Below, piece after piece: positions 1-8,310 of a stretch of 64,000 nt of DNA. Positions within the stretch are counted from its first letter, which is position 1. The number at the start of each line of letters is the position of its first letter. Under the pieces are notes generated by a model that saw only the letters and a program-made list of their open reading frames with translations, did not search any database and had not been told where the DNA came from. Origin of the DNA: Symsagittifera roscoffensis (lineage: Eukaryota > Xenacoelomorpha > Acoela > Convolutidae); assembly GCF_963678635.1 (NCBI RefSeq), contig NC_087069.1:24604303-24668302 (forward strand), given 5' to 3'. The position numbers and the translations under genes were made by a program.

Positions 1-224
1 TAGAACCAATAATTTCAAATCAAGAAACTTTTTTTTTTGCTCAATATCCAGGCATCCTTTGAAAAGTAAACTTTGAACTTTACCAACTAATATTTCACAC
101 CCATATCAGGAAGAAATATCCAGGGTCAAAGTGCTCAATCTATGTTTTGACTTTCAAGGTCGAGCACATGTCAGTTCTCGGACAAAAAAGTATAGTCGAG
201 ACAGGGGTTTGGGTCGAGCATAAT

Positions 225-415
225 TTCAAAGTAACCTCGAGCACAGTCGAAACATAACTCGTGAACGGTCGAAACATACCTCGACCACGGTCAAAACATA
301 CCTCAAGCACGGTCGAAACATAGCTCGAGCACAGTTGAGCGCGGTCGAAACAAACCTCGAGCACAGTCGAGCTCGATCGATACAAACCTCGAGTACGGTC
401 GAAAAATACCGGTTG
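225..415. repeat. 22-bp minisatellite, cluster 1
   Basis: About eight imperfect copies of a 22-bp unit with the core CTCGAGCACGGTCGAAACAT run head to tail. Copies differ by point changes (GACCACGGTCAAAAC, GAGTACGGTCGAAAA). The unit is GC-richer than its surroundings and full of TCGA. Open frames across it, for example 140-385 on the minus strand, translate to a repeated Thr-Val-Leu-Glu-Val motif and are by-products of the repeat. Confidence 0.85.
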
Positions 416-679
416 TTCCGCGGTAATTCGGAGTCAACGAGAAAAATTTTTTTCAGATATCAACCAACTTTTTACTTTTTTGACTCACATTGCAAACCAT
501 TATTCCAAAAGATGGAAAAAAAGCTCAAAAATAGTTCATCTCTACGAAGCATTTAATTAGCAAATAACTAAAATCATTTCAGTCTGATAAAAAACATCAT
601 ACGATGTCACCAAAAAAGCATAAATTATTACGTTGAAAACTGAAGAACTCATGTTGCTTGAAAGTCGAAATCTACCCAA

Positions 680-875
680 ACTTGGTCGAGCACTTGCTTG
701 GGTCGAGCACGGTCGAATACATTTTTTCGGTCGAGCACGGTCGGAACATATCTTGCTTGAATCGAGAACGGGTGCGCACATTTGTTTTGGTTGAGTACAG
801 TCGCAACATACAGAATTTTGATCGAGCACCGTCGAATCATACCAGTTCTTGATCGAGGCGGTCGAAACATAAAGT
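680..875. repeat. 22-bp minisatellite, cluster 2 (dispersed copies)
   Basis: The same GTCGAGCACGGTCGAA core recurs six or seven times, here separated by short variable spacers, so the period is about 30-40 bp. About 260 bp of ordinary AT-rich DNA lies between the two clusters. It appears to be an older, more diverged part of one array. Confidence 0.75.
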
Positions 876-989
876 GAGCACCTCGACCTGGGATGCTGCG
901 TTACTGTTTGAAATTTTTCGTGTTTGAGACAAAACTCAAAGATTGACAAACCTGATTTAATGCCCTTACAGCTCAAATGTATGAAAACA

Positions 990-1062
990 ATTATGTGCCA
1001 TTGATTGGTCTTTATGGTGTGCCATAGATTGGTCTTTATGTTCTGCCATTGGCTGCTTTTTG
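990..1062. repeat. Short direct repeat (about 26 bp, 2-3 copies)
   Basis: The phrase TGCCATTGATTGGTCTTTAT is followed at once by a near copy with ATAGATT, then by a decayed third copy beginning TGCCATTGGCTG. No gene is visible around it. From here to 1594 I see only AT-rich DNA with no supported feature. Confidence 0.6.
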
Positions 1063-1594
1063 TTTCACAGACAAATATAGAATTATATATAATATTTTAA
1101 CTGGGGATGAGAAAAGCTCATAACGTATTTTAAATATAAATACAAAAACAGCCTTTAAAAGTAACAGCAAAAAAATTAGTGCTACTCGTGTCTATCAAGC
1201 AGCACGCAGGCAACCTAGAAAGCAGAGACAAATTTTTTAATCAATAAGTGATTTTAATAGCATGAAAGTTGCCATGCTATGTTTGTGTCATAATGCTATT
1301 ATAATGTGTAAAGATTGCTCCAAAATCATTTCAGTTTAATTAACCGCAATTTAAACTATGCAACTTTAAGTATCCTAATACTATGCATCGTATACCTTTT
1401 CATTCACTCAGATTTAAGTGTCGTCAAAATTGTCTGCTTAGTGACGAGCTGTAAATTGATTGTATCTGCTTAGTGCCCGAACAACAACGCTTCACGTATG
1501 AGGTTAAAGTTCAAAGCAATTGACTGTTTTCCATTGTGTATCCGATGTATTTTGGTAAAACATAAACTAGATTGAGATAGTATCACAGTTAGTT

Positions 1595-2200
1595 TTATTT
1601 TTCTTGTTTGAAATCTTTCGCCGCCAATCTTCTGGGCGTACTAGGAACTTTCGATTTTTGTTTTGTAAGATTTTCTATTTTGTTGTTTTTTGATTGATCA
1701 GTCAAATCTGAAGGTAGAATGCTTTGCTGAGATTGTACTTCTTGGCTGTGAAACATTATCGTCCTGTCCTCTATATAGGATTCTAGATCATATAAATTAT
1801 AACAGATAACAAAACCCGCCATAGTTGTTAATCTGTCAGATATAAGTTCCAGTATAGAAACCAGTTCAAGGTTTTCAATTTCTTTTTGAACATCTTCTAT
1901 TATTCAAACCGTAGTAAAAAAATTGAATGATATCTGGACTCAGCTTTTAATTTCCATTTTACATAATGTACTAACTTTTCTTCAAAATCAAATAAATAAA
2001 CATACCCAGTGTGCACACAAAAAAAGACTGGAAGAAAAATAGTTATTTAAATAACACAAAAAACATCAGAAAAAAAAATTATGGAACATTACAGTTCCAA
2101 CAAACTTGAAATCTCCAAGACATTGCTGAGCCAAATTTTTGAATTCAATCAGAGTATAGTTGACAGGAAGTGGATTGCCAAATTGGAGTGCAGAGCTATT
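1595..2200 (-). pseudogene. Unidentified host coding relic or broken exons
   Basis: Three protein-like open stretches follow each other on the minus strand. The first is about 2200-2093, with phrases such as FGNPLPVNYTLIEF and QQCLGDFKFVGT. The second is about 2027-1911 (YLFDFEEKLVHYVKWKL). The third is about 1903-1595, amphipathic and charged (QKEIENLELVSILELISDR), with an ATG at 1822 and a basic tail ending KQEK. A minus-strand acceptor-like sequence, TTTTTCTTCCAG, ends at 2028, and GTAATG at 2092 could be a donor of a 65-nt intron. The phase does not fit, however, and the second and third stretches need a 1-nt shift, so a pseudogene or missed structure is likely. An AATAAA overlaps the final TAA (1594-1599). 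I do not recognise the protein. The retrotransposon inserted about 30 bp upstream. Confidence 0.4.
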
Positions 2201-2229
2201 TTAGAATTCTATCTCGTACATTTTATTAC

Positions 2230-2233
2230 AGAT
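2230..2233. repeat. Target-site duplication AGAT (left)
   Basis: AGAT directly precedes the left LTR and is repeated directly after the right LTR at 21109-21112. A 4-bp duplication is in the usual size range for Ty3/Gypsy and retroviral integrases. It shows that the two LTRs bound one insertion. Confidence 0.88.
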
Positions 2234-2433
2234 TGAGTTAGGACCGATGGGTATAACTCATAGAGTAATTTCGGATAGGGTACACCGTCTGCTCGTCACG
2301 CTATCTTATTTTCGGCCGGATAGATTCGTGCAACTTCTTAGTCTAATACCGATCCTAATCTTACTCTTATACTATCTAGTCTCAGGTTGTTTAACTAGTC
2401 TCTGCTAGGCTCAATAGATCTAGGGTATACTGG

Positions 2434-2439
2434 TTTATT
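2434..2439 (-). promoter_or_regulatory. Poly(A) signal in 3' LTR
   Basis: The plus strand reads TTTATT, that is AATAAA on the element's sense strand, in the middle of the LTR. It is the only perfect AATAAA I noticed in the LTR and so is the likely signal that defines the R/U5 boundary. Confidence 0.55.
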
Positions 2440-2500
2440 GCGGCTGCTGAAGTACTCGGGAGAGTTCAACTAATTTCTAAGTTAAATTCAAATCTCTCTG

Positions 2501-2528
2501 GTGCTGAAATTACAAGTAATTTCAGCAC
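2501..2528. repeat. 28-bp palindrome in LTR
   Basis: GTGCTGAAATTAC, two bases AA, then GTAATTTCAGCAC form a perfect 13-bp inverted repeat. The same palindrome is present at 20966-20993 and 50479-50506. In RNA it would fold into a strong hairpin; in DNA it could bind a dimeric factor. Confidence 0.8.
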
Positions 2529-2643
2529 TTACAAATAAGTGGATTGTTAGTTAGATGGATCATGATTGGTTAATATTAAATACTTTACATTGGTAAAATA
2601 TCTAATTTATCCAATCATAAAATGTAGTTTAGATCAGGTTCCA

Positions 2644-2660
2644 CCCATCCGGGTTTTACA
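2644..2660 (-). other. Polypurine-tract position (weak PPT)
   Basis: The sense strand just upstream of the 3' LTR reads AAAACCCGGATGGG and then TGGAACC. Only GGATGGG approaches a polypurine tract, so the plus-strand primer site of this element is unusually poor or lies further upstream. Confidence 0.35.
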
Positions 2661-2695
2661 GAGTTTTTTAGAATAGTCTTTCTGCAATTCAAAAG

Positions 2696-3172
2696 ATGGA
2701 TGATGGACGTTGGTATTTGGCGAACATCTTATTTCTTCTGGGTTTTCTTATTAGAGAAGTCCCAGATTCAATCGTTGTGTCTTCTCAAGACAACGACTGG
2801 GTTTTCGCAACAAACTCAAATCTGATTTCAGAATGGTTGGCTATGTCAGGTTTTTCTGTTTCATTGGTGAGAACTTCTTTGTGTTTGACCTTGTCTGGGA
2901 ATGGCGTGGAGATTGTGCGTGGAGGGGATGCCTGGTTACTCGGATCTGTACGTATACTTGAACATCGAGGTGGTCATTGGTCTAGTTCAATGAAGTCCTT
3001 TTCTGCGAAGTCAAGTCGTACTCTAAATCCTTTGAGTTGTGATTGTGGGCGGCATATTGATTGTAGTTGGCCATTCTTTCTCGAGTGTAGTAGGGTCGTT
3101 TTGTCTTTGGATGTTCGTCCTTGGTGTTGTATTCTGATCTATGTATTGCATAATGTAATTTACATTTTATAA
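2696..3172 (+). CDS. Possible antisense ORF, 158 aa (doubtful)
   Basis: This ATG-initiated plus-strand frame lies antisense to the 3' UTR, immediately inside the 3' LTR. The product would have a hydrophobic N-terminus (WYLANILFLLGFLI), a central Ser-rich part and several Cys near the end (CDCGRHIDC). It resembles nothing I know. Antisense genes do exist in some retroviruses, but a chance frame in this GC-richer patch is as likely. Confidence 0.2.
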   Translation: MDDGRWYLANILFLLGFLIREVPDSIVVSSQDNDWVFATNSNLISEWLAMSGFSVSLVRTSLCLTLSGNGVEIVRGGDAWLLGSVRILEHRGGHWSSSMKSFSAKSSRTLNPLSCDCGRHIDCSWPFFLECSRVVLSLDVRPWCCILIYVLHNVIYIL

Positions 3173-4212
3173 AACTTTTATTAGTTTAAAATTTTTTAAT
3201 TATGATTTTAGTTAGTTGTTTTCACAAAAGCTTTTTGTTTTAGTTCAGTTATTTTGAAGAGTTACTCACCCTTGAGTAGCTCTTATTAAAAATAGGAGTG
3301 TGGTCACAAAGCGTGGATGTAGCGCGGTGGGTTAGGCCGGCTATAGAGCATGCTCAGGACGTCCTTCCTGGTGGGTTAGGCCAGGAGTGGGAGTATGATT
3401 GCATGCGGTTTTTGTGAGAGGTCCTGTTATGTGACAACGTTTTATGTTGGGTTTGTTGTGGTTTTTCTTATGTTTTGTTGGTTGTGTCCTTTTTTCAAAA
3501 ATCAAATTGTTTGTGGTATGTGTTTGTCTTTTTTGTGTTTTATTATTTCTTTCTTAGACTTTATAATAGTCTTCAAAAGAATAAATTATCCAGTTTTAAA
3601 CTGGGTTAATCCGGTTTGGGTACCGTTGGTTTCCTTTTCTTAATCATGCTGTTATGCTATGTGTTGTGGTGTTTAGTAAGCTGCATTGGTTAGTTTTGTT
3701 TAGTATATAATTCCTTTCCAACCGGGTTAAAGGAAAGTTTGAAACGTGTTATCTTGTGTTAGAGTTATCGAGTGTGAAAGCTTGAAACTGAAATTCATTA
3801 TTTTAAACAATTCTTCGTGGGCGAGCTGTGCGAGTTTGGATAGAATTTTTGTGCGAGTGAATGAAAATAGCAAAAGGTTAGTACTGTATTTGCTTCTTAT
3901 TAATTTACTACATAGAATTTTTAATTTTACTGCTAGTTGTTGGGGAAAATTAAGTTACAAATTTTCGTCATTATTAGATTTACTGCTTGTGGGGGAACAA
4001 TTTATAAATTAATTTACTGCATTGGTATTATATTTATTTAATTGTTGGTGCAAAAATTTAATAGGGTTTTAAACAGTTTGAAGAAGTTTTCAATTTTTAT
4101 TTTCTTTTGTGAATTTTTCAGATGATCGAGGATGAAGGCTAAAATTCTAAAGAAAACATGGATAAAGAATGGTGAGTTTCTAATATTTAAATTAGTTGTA
4201 ATATGTATAATT

Positions 4213-4224
4213 CATACTTACCTG
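4213..4224 (-). promoter_or_regulatory. Candidate 5' splice site after the last ORF
   Basis: Directly after the TAA of the 602-aa ORF the sense strand reads CAG|GTAAGTATG, a near-perfect donor with cleavage between 4222 and 4221. A possible acceptor, AATTTCAG, lies at about 3789-3796. Splicing would remove most of the 3' UTR start without touching a reading frame. Confidence 0.4.
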
Positions 4225-6033
4225 TTAGTCGTCGGGGAAGAAACCGTGGGGGAAGATGTCGTGGATGAGATCTGAAGTTGTTAGTAATTTGGCTAAGATG
4301 CGGATGATATTTTTAGTTTGAAGCAGTGGCCAAAGCAATTGAAGTGCCTTAATGGTGGTTAGTTCTTCAGTGCCAACTGCAAATTCATAAGGTGTGTTTT
4401 GGATTAGATTATATAATTTGTGGTTGAATTTAGTGTTATGGATGAATTCTAAAATGGGGATTTCTATAGGTTGTACAAACTCGTGTGGGATGAGGAAGGG
4501 TCGGGATTCTTCTGCGTTGAAGATCTTGGTGATGGGACAAAAAATATACATTTGGGTTATGGGATCATAATTTCGAAGAATACCATGAAGGTTAGTATCT
4601 TTAATACAATATGTGAAGTTAAGAAAGAATGGTGAGGTGTATTTGGAATTGATGAATTGAAAACGATGGTGTGGTTGTCTGGAGGGAGTGTGTAGGTCAA
4701 AGTGATTTTGGATGAAACGATAATAAGTATATGTGTGTGTTTGTTTAGTGCGCAACATAATATCGTGTGAGCAGTGCAAATCTCTTTCATGTGGTGCAAG
4801 GAAATGAAAGGTTAGTGAAAATATTTGGATGCGTTCTTTAAAACTTTCGTAGGCTTGCGTGTCTATTAGTGCTTCTGAAATAATGTGGTCAAACTTGCGA
4901 TCGAAGATATTTAGTGTAAATACATATGGTGTTTTAATGAAAAATTTCTCGGTGATTTGTGGGTTAGCGAAGCGATCGTCGTCTAAGAATTGATCTTGGT
5001 TAGTTCTGATGATGTTATGATCGTAATATTCTAGTGTATATTCATTAGCTCGGGGTGCAGTGTGTGTTTTTAGTGATTTTTTATATCCAATGTAAGTAAA
5101 TTGTCTAGGTGTTAGTGTTGTAGTGAGTCGATATAGCATGTCCTTATTTCGTTCTATATCGATATGAGTGTTAGATAAAGGTAAGCAAAGGGGATTTGTA
5201 AAATGATAATATGAGGTCCAAGGAAGGGTAGGCATTAAAACGTATTCGTCTACAAAGTTACGTGTCTCGTTAGTGTCATGAGGGGTGTTTAAGGTGTATT
5301 GTGGAAATGAGGGTAAGGTGATAGCTAAAAATTCTTTTGTGTTAGTGTGTTGTGGATGGTTGATATATTCACGGGCTGTTCCTGGTTTCGCTGGGAAAGG
5401 ATGGTTGGGGAACTTCCTTTTAAAAGTGCGGTAAGCTCTATTAGTGCTGAGTGAAGATTCATTAGTTGTGGATGATGGTGCTAATGATTCAGTATAAATT
5501 GAAGAGGGTGTAGGGGTAGGAGGGTTGGATGAATCTATTGTGGATGAGATTTGGTTTATGGTTGGGGTGTCAAGGTGATAGGGTTGTTGTTGTAGGGTAA
5601 TGAAATTATCTAGTTCTGGGGAGATTCGGGGGGTGTCTGGAGAATGAGATGATTGGTCTGAGTGAAGTGAGGAGTAGGTTGGAGTGACTTGGGAAGCATA
5701 AGAGGGTGTAGAATTGGTTGGGTCAGGGTTATTTGGTAGTATGGGTTGAAAAGGGGGTTGGGAAAAATTTAAGGAATTGGTGTGAAAATTATTTGATGGA
5801 GATGGTTCAGAGTCGGCAAATTCATCGGGGGTTTCAATATTCGGGTTATTGAGTTGTGAGATGGAGTATAAAACTGAGATGTGTGAATTAGTATCGGAAT
5901 TCATGCCGGATGTTACATTACTGGATGGGAAATCGGGTGGCGGAAAAGCAAAAAGTGGTATTATTGGTATTGGAGTGGTGAGGTTGGTTGGGTGGGAATT
6001 TGATCGGTGTAGGGATCCAAGTTGTCGGCTCAT
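4225..6033 (-). CDS. ORF-X: 602-aa protein of unknown function downstream of env
   Basis: This intact ORF starts at an ATG whose last two bases are shared with the env stop (ATGA at 6033-6030), so reinitiation after env is the likely entry. Residues 1 to about 195 are low-complexity and rich in Pro, Ser, Thr and Asn. A basic joint (RTFKRKFPNH) follows. Residues from about 205 to 602 have the mixed hydrophobic/aromatic composition of a folded domain, with few Cys. There is no N-terminal signal peptide and no clear membrane segment. I recognise no family. Its position after env is where accessory genes of complex retroviruses lie, so an accessory or second structural protein is an inference only. 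It is as intact as Gag, unlike env and integrase here. Confidence 0.7.
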   Translation of the reverse strand: MSRQLGSLHRSNSHPTNLTTPIPIIPLFAFPPPDFPSSNVTSGMNSDTNSHISVLYSISQLNNPNIETPDEFADSEPSPSNNFHTNSLNFSQPPFQPILPNNPDPTNSTPSYASQVTPTYSSLHSDQSSHSPDTPRISPELDNFITLQQQPYHLDTPTINQISSTIDSSNPPTPTPSSIYTESLAPSSTTNESSLSTNRAYRTFKRKFPNHPFPAKPGTAREYINHPQHTNTKEFLAITLPSFPQYTLNTPHDTNETRNFVDEYVLMPTLPWTSYYHFTNPLCLPLSNTHIDIERNKDMLYRLTTTLTPRQFTYIGYKKSLKTHTAPRANEYTLEYYDHNIIRTNQDQFLDDDRFANPQITEKFFIKTPYVFTLNIFDRKFDHIISEALIDTQAYESFKERIQIFSLTFHFLAPHERDLHCSHDIMLRTKQTHTYTYYRFIQNHFDLHTPSRQPHHRFQFINSKYTSPFFLNFTYCIKDTNLHGILRNYDPITQMYIFCPITKIFNAEESRPFLIPHEFVQPIEIPILEFIHNTKFNHKLYNLIQNTPYEFAVGTEELTTIKALQLLWPLLQTKNIIRILAKLLTTSDLIHDIFPHGFFPDD

Positions 6034-7556
6034 CGTGGGCTAAAAAAATTATTATTTTGAGACTGAAAAGCGGTGGTATGGGGTTGTTCTATAATTTGTT
6101 CATAAGTATTTTCATCTTGTGAGTGGTGTGGCATTATATGTTGGATGGGGCTTTGTGATATGGTTGGTCTAAAATTATTATGTGTTATGGCTAAATTTCG
6201 AAAATTACGTGGGACTAGGGATAATGGATGGTTATGTGGTAGGGGTGGTAACTGTGGTGCTGTTGGTGTTGTGTCTGCATTGTTATGTTCTTCGTCGTAT
6301 GTGTTCTGTCTTGTTGCTATTTTTGTGTTATATTCTTTTATTTGTGCGTCTAAAAGAATTTTGTTTATAGATGTAGAAAATATTCCAAAAAATCCTGCAA
6401 ATAGTATGCGTGCTACACTTGCTTGTCTATTGACTTGTGTGTGTATAGCACATGTGTTATAGATTCCTTTTAAGAGTGAAAAAAGAAATCCAATAAAGTT
6501 AAACATTGCGTATAAAATAGTCAGTTTTTCTAAGATGTAGTAGGGCCATCCTAGAAAATCAAGAATTTCAATCTTAAGTGTAACAAAGCTAAAAATATTG
6601 ATAGGTGATATATCTTGGGGACGGTATTTTTCACCGTTTAGATATATATAATCTTTAATGTCCTTAAAATATCCGCTATAGTCTTGCGTATAGATGTCTG
6701 CAAATCCTGCGGTTTCGGCAAGTTTGCGTAAGTTTTGGTCAATTGATTGTCTTTGTATTGTGTCCATTTGTGTTAATAATTCCTGGAATTGTTGTGTTCT
6801 AATGTGATGTTGAATATCTGATTTTGAGTATATTCCTATTGATTGTAAGTCTATATTTGGGTTTCGAGCGATAGCGCGAATGCTTTCTGGTGAAAATTTT
6901 TTGAGTGATTGCATTAATGTGGGATATGGGGTGAGAAGGTAATATTTATCTTCATCAGGGTTGAGTTGTACTACGTTGTGGCTATTTTCTGATCCACATG
7001 GAACTGCGGTATCCCAGAAATAGGTTCTTCGTGAAAGTGTGTCAACGAAATGTACTTTATTCTTATAAAAGATAGGGATTCTTTTATAGCATCGTTTATC
7101 TTCAAAAACGTATAGTGGTGATACTTTTTTAGTACAAGTATAAAACCATAAGATGTTTCCTTCATAGTCTAAAAAATTTGATCTATTTCCTGATAGTAAA
7201 TATCCTGCGTAGGGTATTATTAATACTGCTAGTGCAAGTGATTGTAATATTTGTGTTATTTCTAATTCGCATAGTTGGTGTAATGTTTCTAATTCGGGGA
7301 GTGACATTTCTTGAAAAATTCGGCTAGTCGTGTAGTCTAGTTTCTTATCCAAGTGAATATCATAGTGGATATTACCAAAATATGTACTATTCATTAGGGA
7401 TAGTTCTTGTAAACGTGTGCTGTGATCGTCTTGGGGCTTTAAATGTCCACCAGGTTGACCTGTATTCTTTTGAAAATGAACTGGTATGTATGATGTTCCT
7501 TCATTTGGAGGATGACTTGTGGCGTATGGGTCAACTTTTAGTTTTCCAGTGGTCAT
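6030..7556 (-). CDS. Env-like C-terminal part, 508 codons, with transmembrane anchor
   Basis: This is the largest intact part of the env-like gene. The ATG at 7556 is 10 codons after the nonsense codon in the same frame, so it is an internal Met rather than a true start. There is a hydrophobic stretch at residues about 100-121 (ALAVLIIPYAGYLL), Cys at 96, 141, 156 and 187, and an aspartate-rich DEDKYYLLTP motif near 201. The best transmembrane segment is at about 341-362 (LTILYAMFNFIGFLFSLL), with a second hydrophobic segment at about 383-402. The tail of about 100 residues is rich in Pro, His, Asn and Gln. The last codon overlaps the ATG of ORF-X. Confidence 0.6.
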   Translation of the reverse strand: MTTGKLKVDPYATSHPPNEGTSYIPVHFQKNTGQPGGHLKPQDDHSTRLQELSLMNSTYFGNIHYDIHLDKKLDYTTSRIFQEMSLPELETLHQLCELEITQILQSLALAVLIIPYAGYLLSGNRSNFLDYEGNILWFYTCTKKVSPLYVFEDKRCYKRIPIFYKNKVHFVDTLSRRTYFWDTAVPCGSENSHNVVQLNPDEDKYYLLTPYPTLMQSLKKFSPESIRAIARNPNIDLQSIGIYSKSDIQHHIRTQQFQELLTQMDTIQRQSIDQNLRKLAETAGFADIYTQDYSGYFKDIKDYIYLNGEKYRPQDISPINIFSFVTLKIEILDFLGWPYYILEKLTILYAMFNFIGFLFSLLKGIYNTCAIHTQVNRQASVARILFAGFFGIFSTSINKILLDAQIKEYNTKIATRQNTYDEEHNNADTTPTAPQLPPLPHNHPLSLVPRNFRNLAITHNNFRPTISQSPIQHIMPHHSQDENTYEQIIEQPHTTAFQSQNNNFFSPR

Positions 7557-7586
7557 GTTGAATCCATTTTCGTATTCAACTAATAT

Positions 7587-8310
7587 TTAAGAGTATTGTG
7601 TTTTGTGGAGTGGGTTTCTATATTTACATGCAAGTTCTGTTTCTTGATATATTTGAAAACGTGTTAATTTATTTTCTATATTATGAATGTTTCTAAAATT
7701 AGAACTTATTTTTCGTAATGGATTTACTTGTTCATATGGTATTGATTGTATAAAATATTTTTCGTGAAATTTTATCATACGAGCGTGTATTTTTGCTACT
7801 TGAAATGTTGTACATGTGTCTTCGGGGAACCAAACAATTGTTGCTTGTGTTCTGGTTGTAGGGTCGCAATAACCTTGGTCGTTTTTACAAGGTAATCTAA
7901 TTCCTTGATAAATCATTGTGTTGTCTGATAAATCTCGTGTGAGTTGTATTTTTTCGAGTTGTATTTTCCAATCGAAAAACATTATTTCTTGGTATCCTTT
8001 ATTTTTTGTGTCTGCTTTGCAGTTTGATGGGTCATTTATACCAATGTGTGTTATCCAGTGTTTATCGTGCATGTCATAGGTTAATCGTCCGTGTGCGCCG
8101 TTGTATGGGTATTTTTCATCTAATTTTATATGTCCTTGATATCTTTCAAGTTCTGCTTGATGTACAGAATCTGAAAAAACTTGGAAATATACTAAATTTC
8201 TATCTGTGTTTTTATTTTTTGTGATGTTTAGTCGGAGTAACTCGTTTTTACAATCTTCGGGATTGAGATGTAAAAGTCGTTCTATATTACTCTGGTAGAA
8301 TGATTCATGG
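7587..8310 (-). CDS. Env-like middle part (broken)
   Basis: The frame is open from about 8310 to the TAA at 7587; its first ATG is at 8072. It has the mix of Cys (CKNDQGYC, DTC, ELACKY), Trp and charged residues of an extracellular domain. It is the +1 continuation of the signal-peptide ORF upstream and the same-frame predecessor of the anchor part downstream. Confidence 0.55.

Larger units (their letters stand above)
2234..2643 (-). repeat. 3' LTR (left)
   Basis: This 410-bp LTR starts TGAGTTAGG and ends AGGTTCCA on the plus strand. It matches 20699-21108 with a single mismatch and matches 50212-50621 equally well. It contains a 28-bp palindrome and a minus-strand AATAAA. A TATA box could not be fixed by eye; the AT-rich stretch at about 2560-2600 is the likely U3 promoter area. 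Confidence 0.95.
2644..4224 (-). other. 3' untranslated region of the retrotransposon
   Basis: This 1.58-kb stretch lies between the last sense ORF and the 3' LTR, with no sense ORF over about 45 codons. It contains hairpins at 3257-3284 (12-bp arms, one mismatch, loop CCCT) and 3590-3604 (CCAGTTT-T-AAACTGG). It also has a possible stem at about 3714-3738 (CTTTCC/GGAAAG) and two copies of GGTGGGTTAGGCC at about 3330-3380. Antisense open frames exist (see 2696-3172). Possible roles are RNA export, stability or packaging; none is shown by the sequence. Confidence 0.6.

Noticed and set aside
2081-2236. 51-codon plus frame cut by the LTR
   Set aside because: Short and antisense to a more convincing coding relic; kept as a finding but not called as a gene.
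3257-3284. Bacterial-type terminator
   Set aside because: A good hairpin but in a eukaryotic retroelement 3' UTR; noted only as RNA structure.
3395-3643. 82-codon hydrophobic plus frame in the element's 3' UTR
   Set aside because: T/G-rich strand gives Phe/Val/Leu runs by chance; no promoter and no family.
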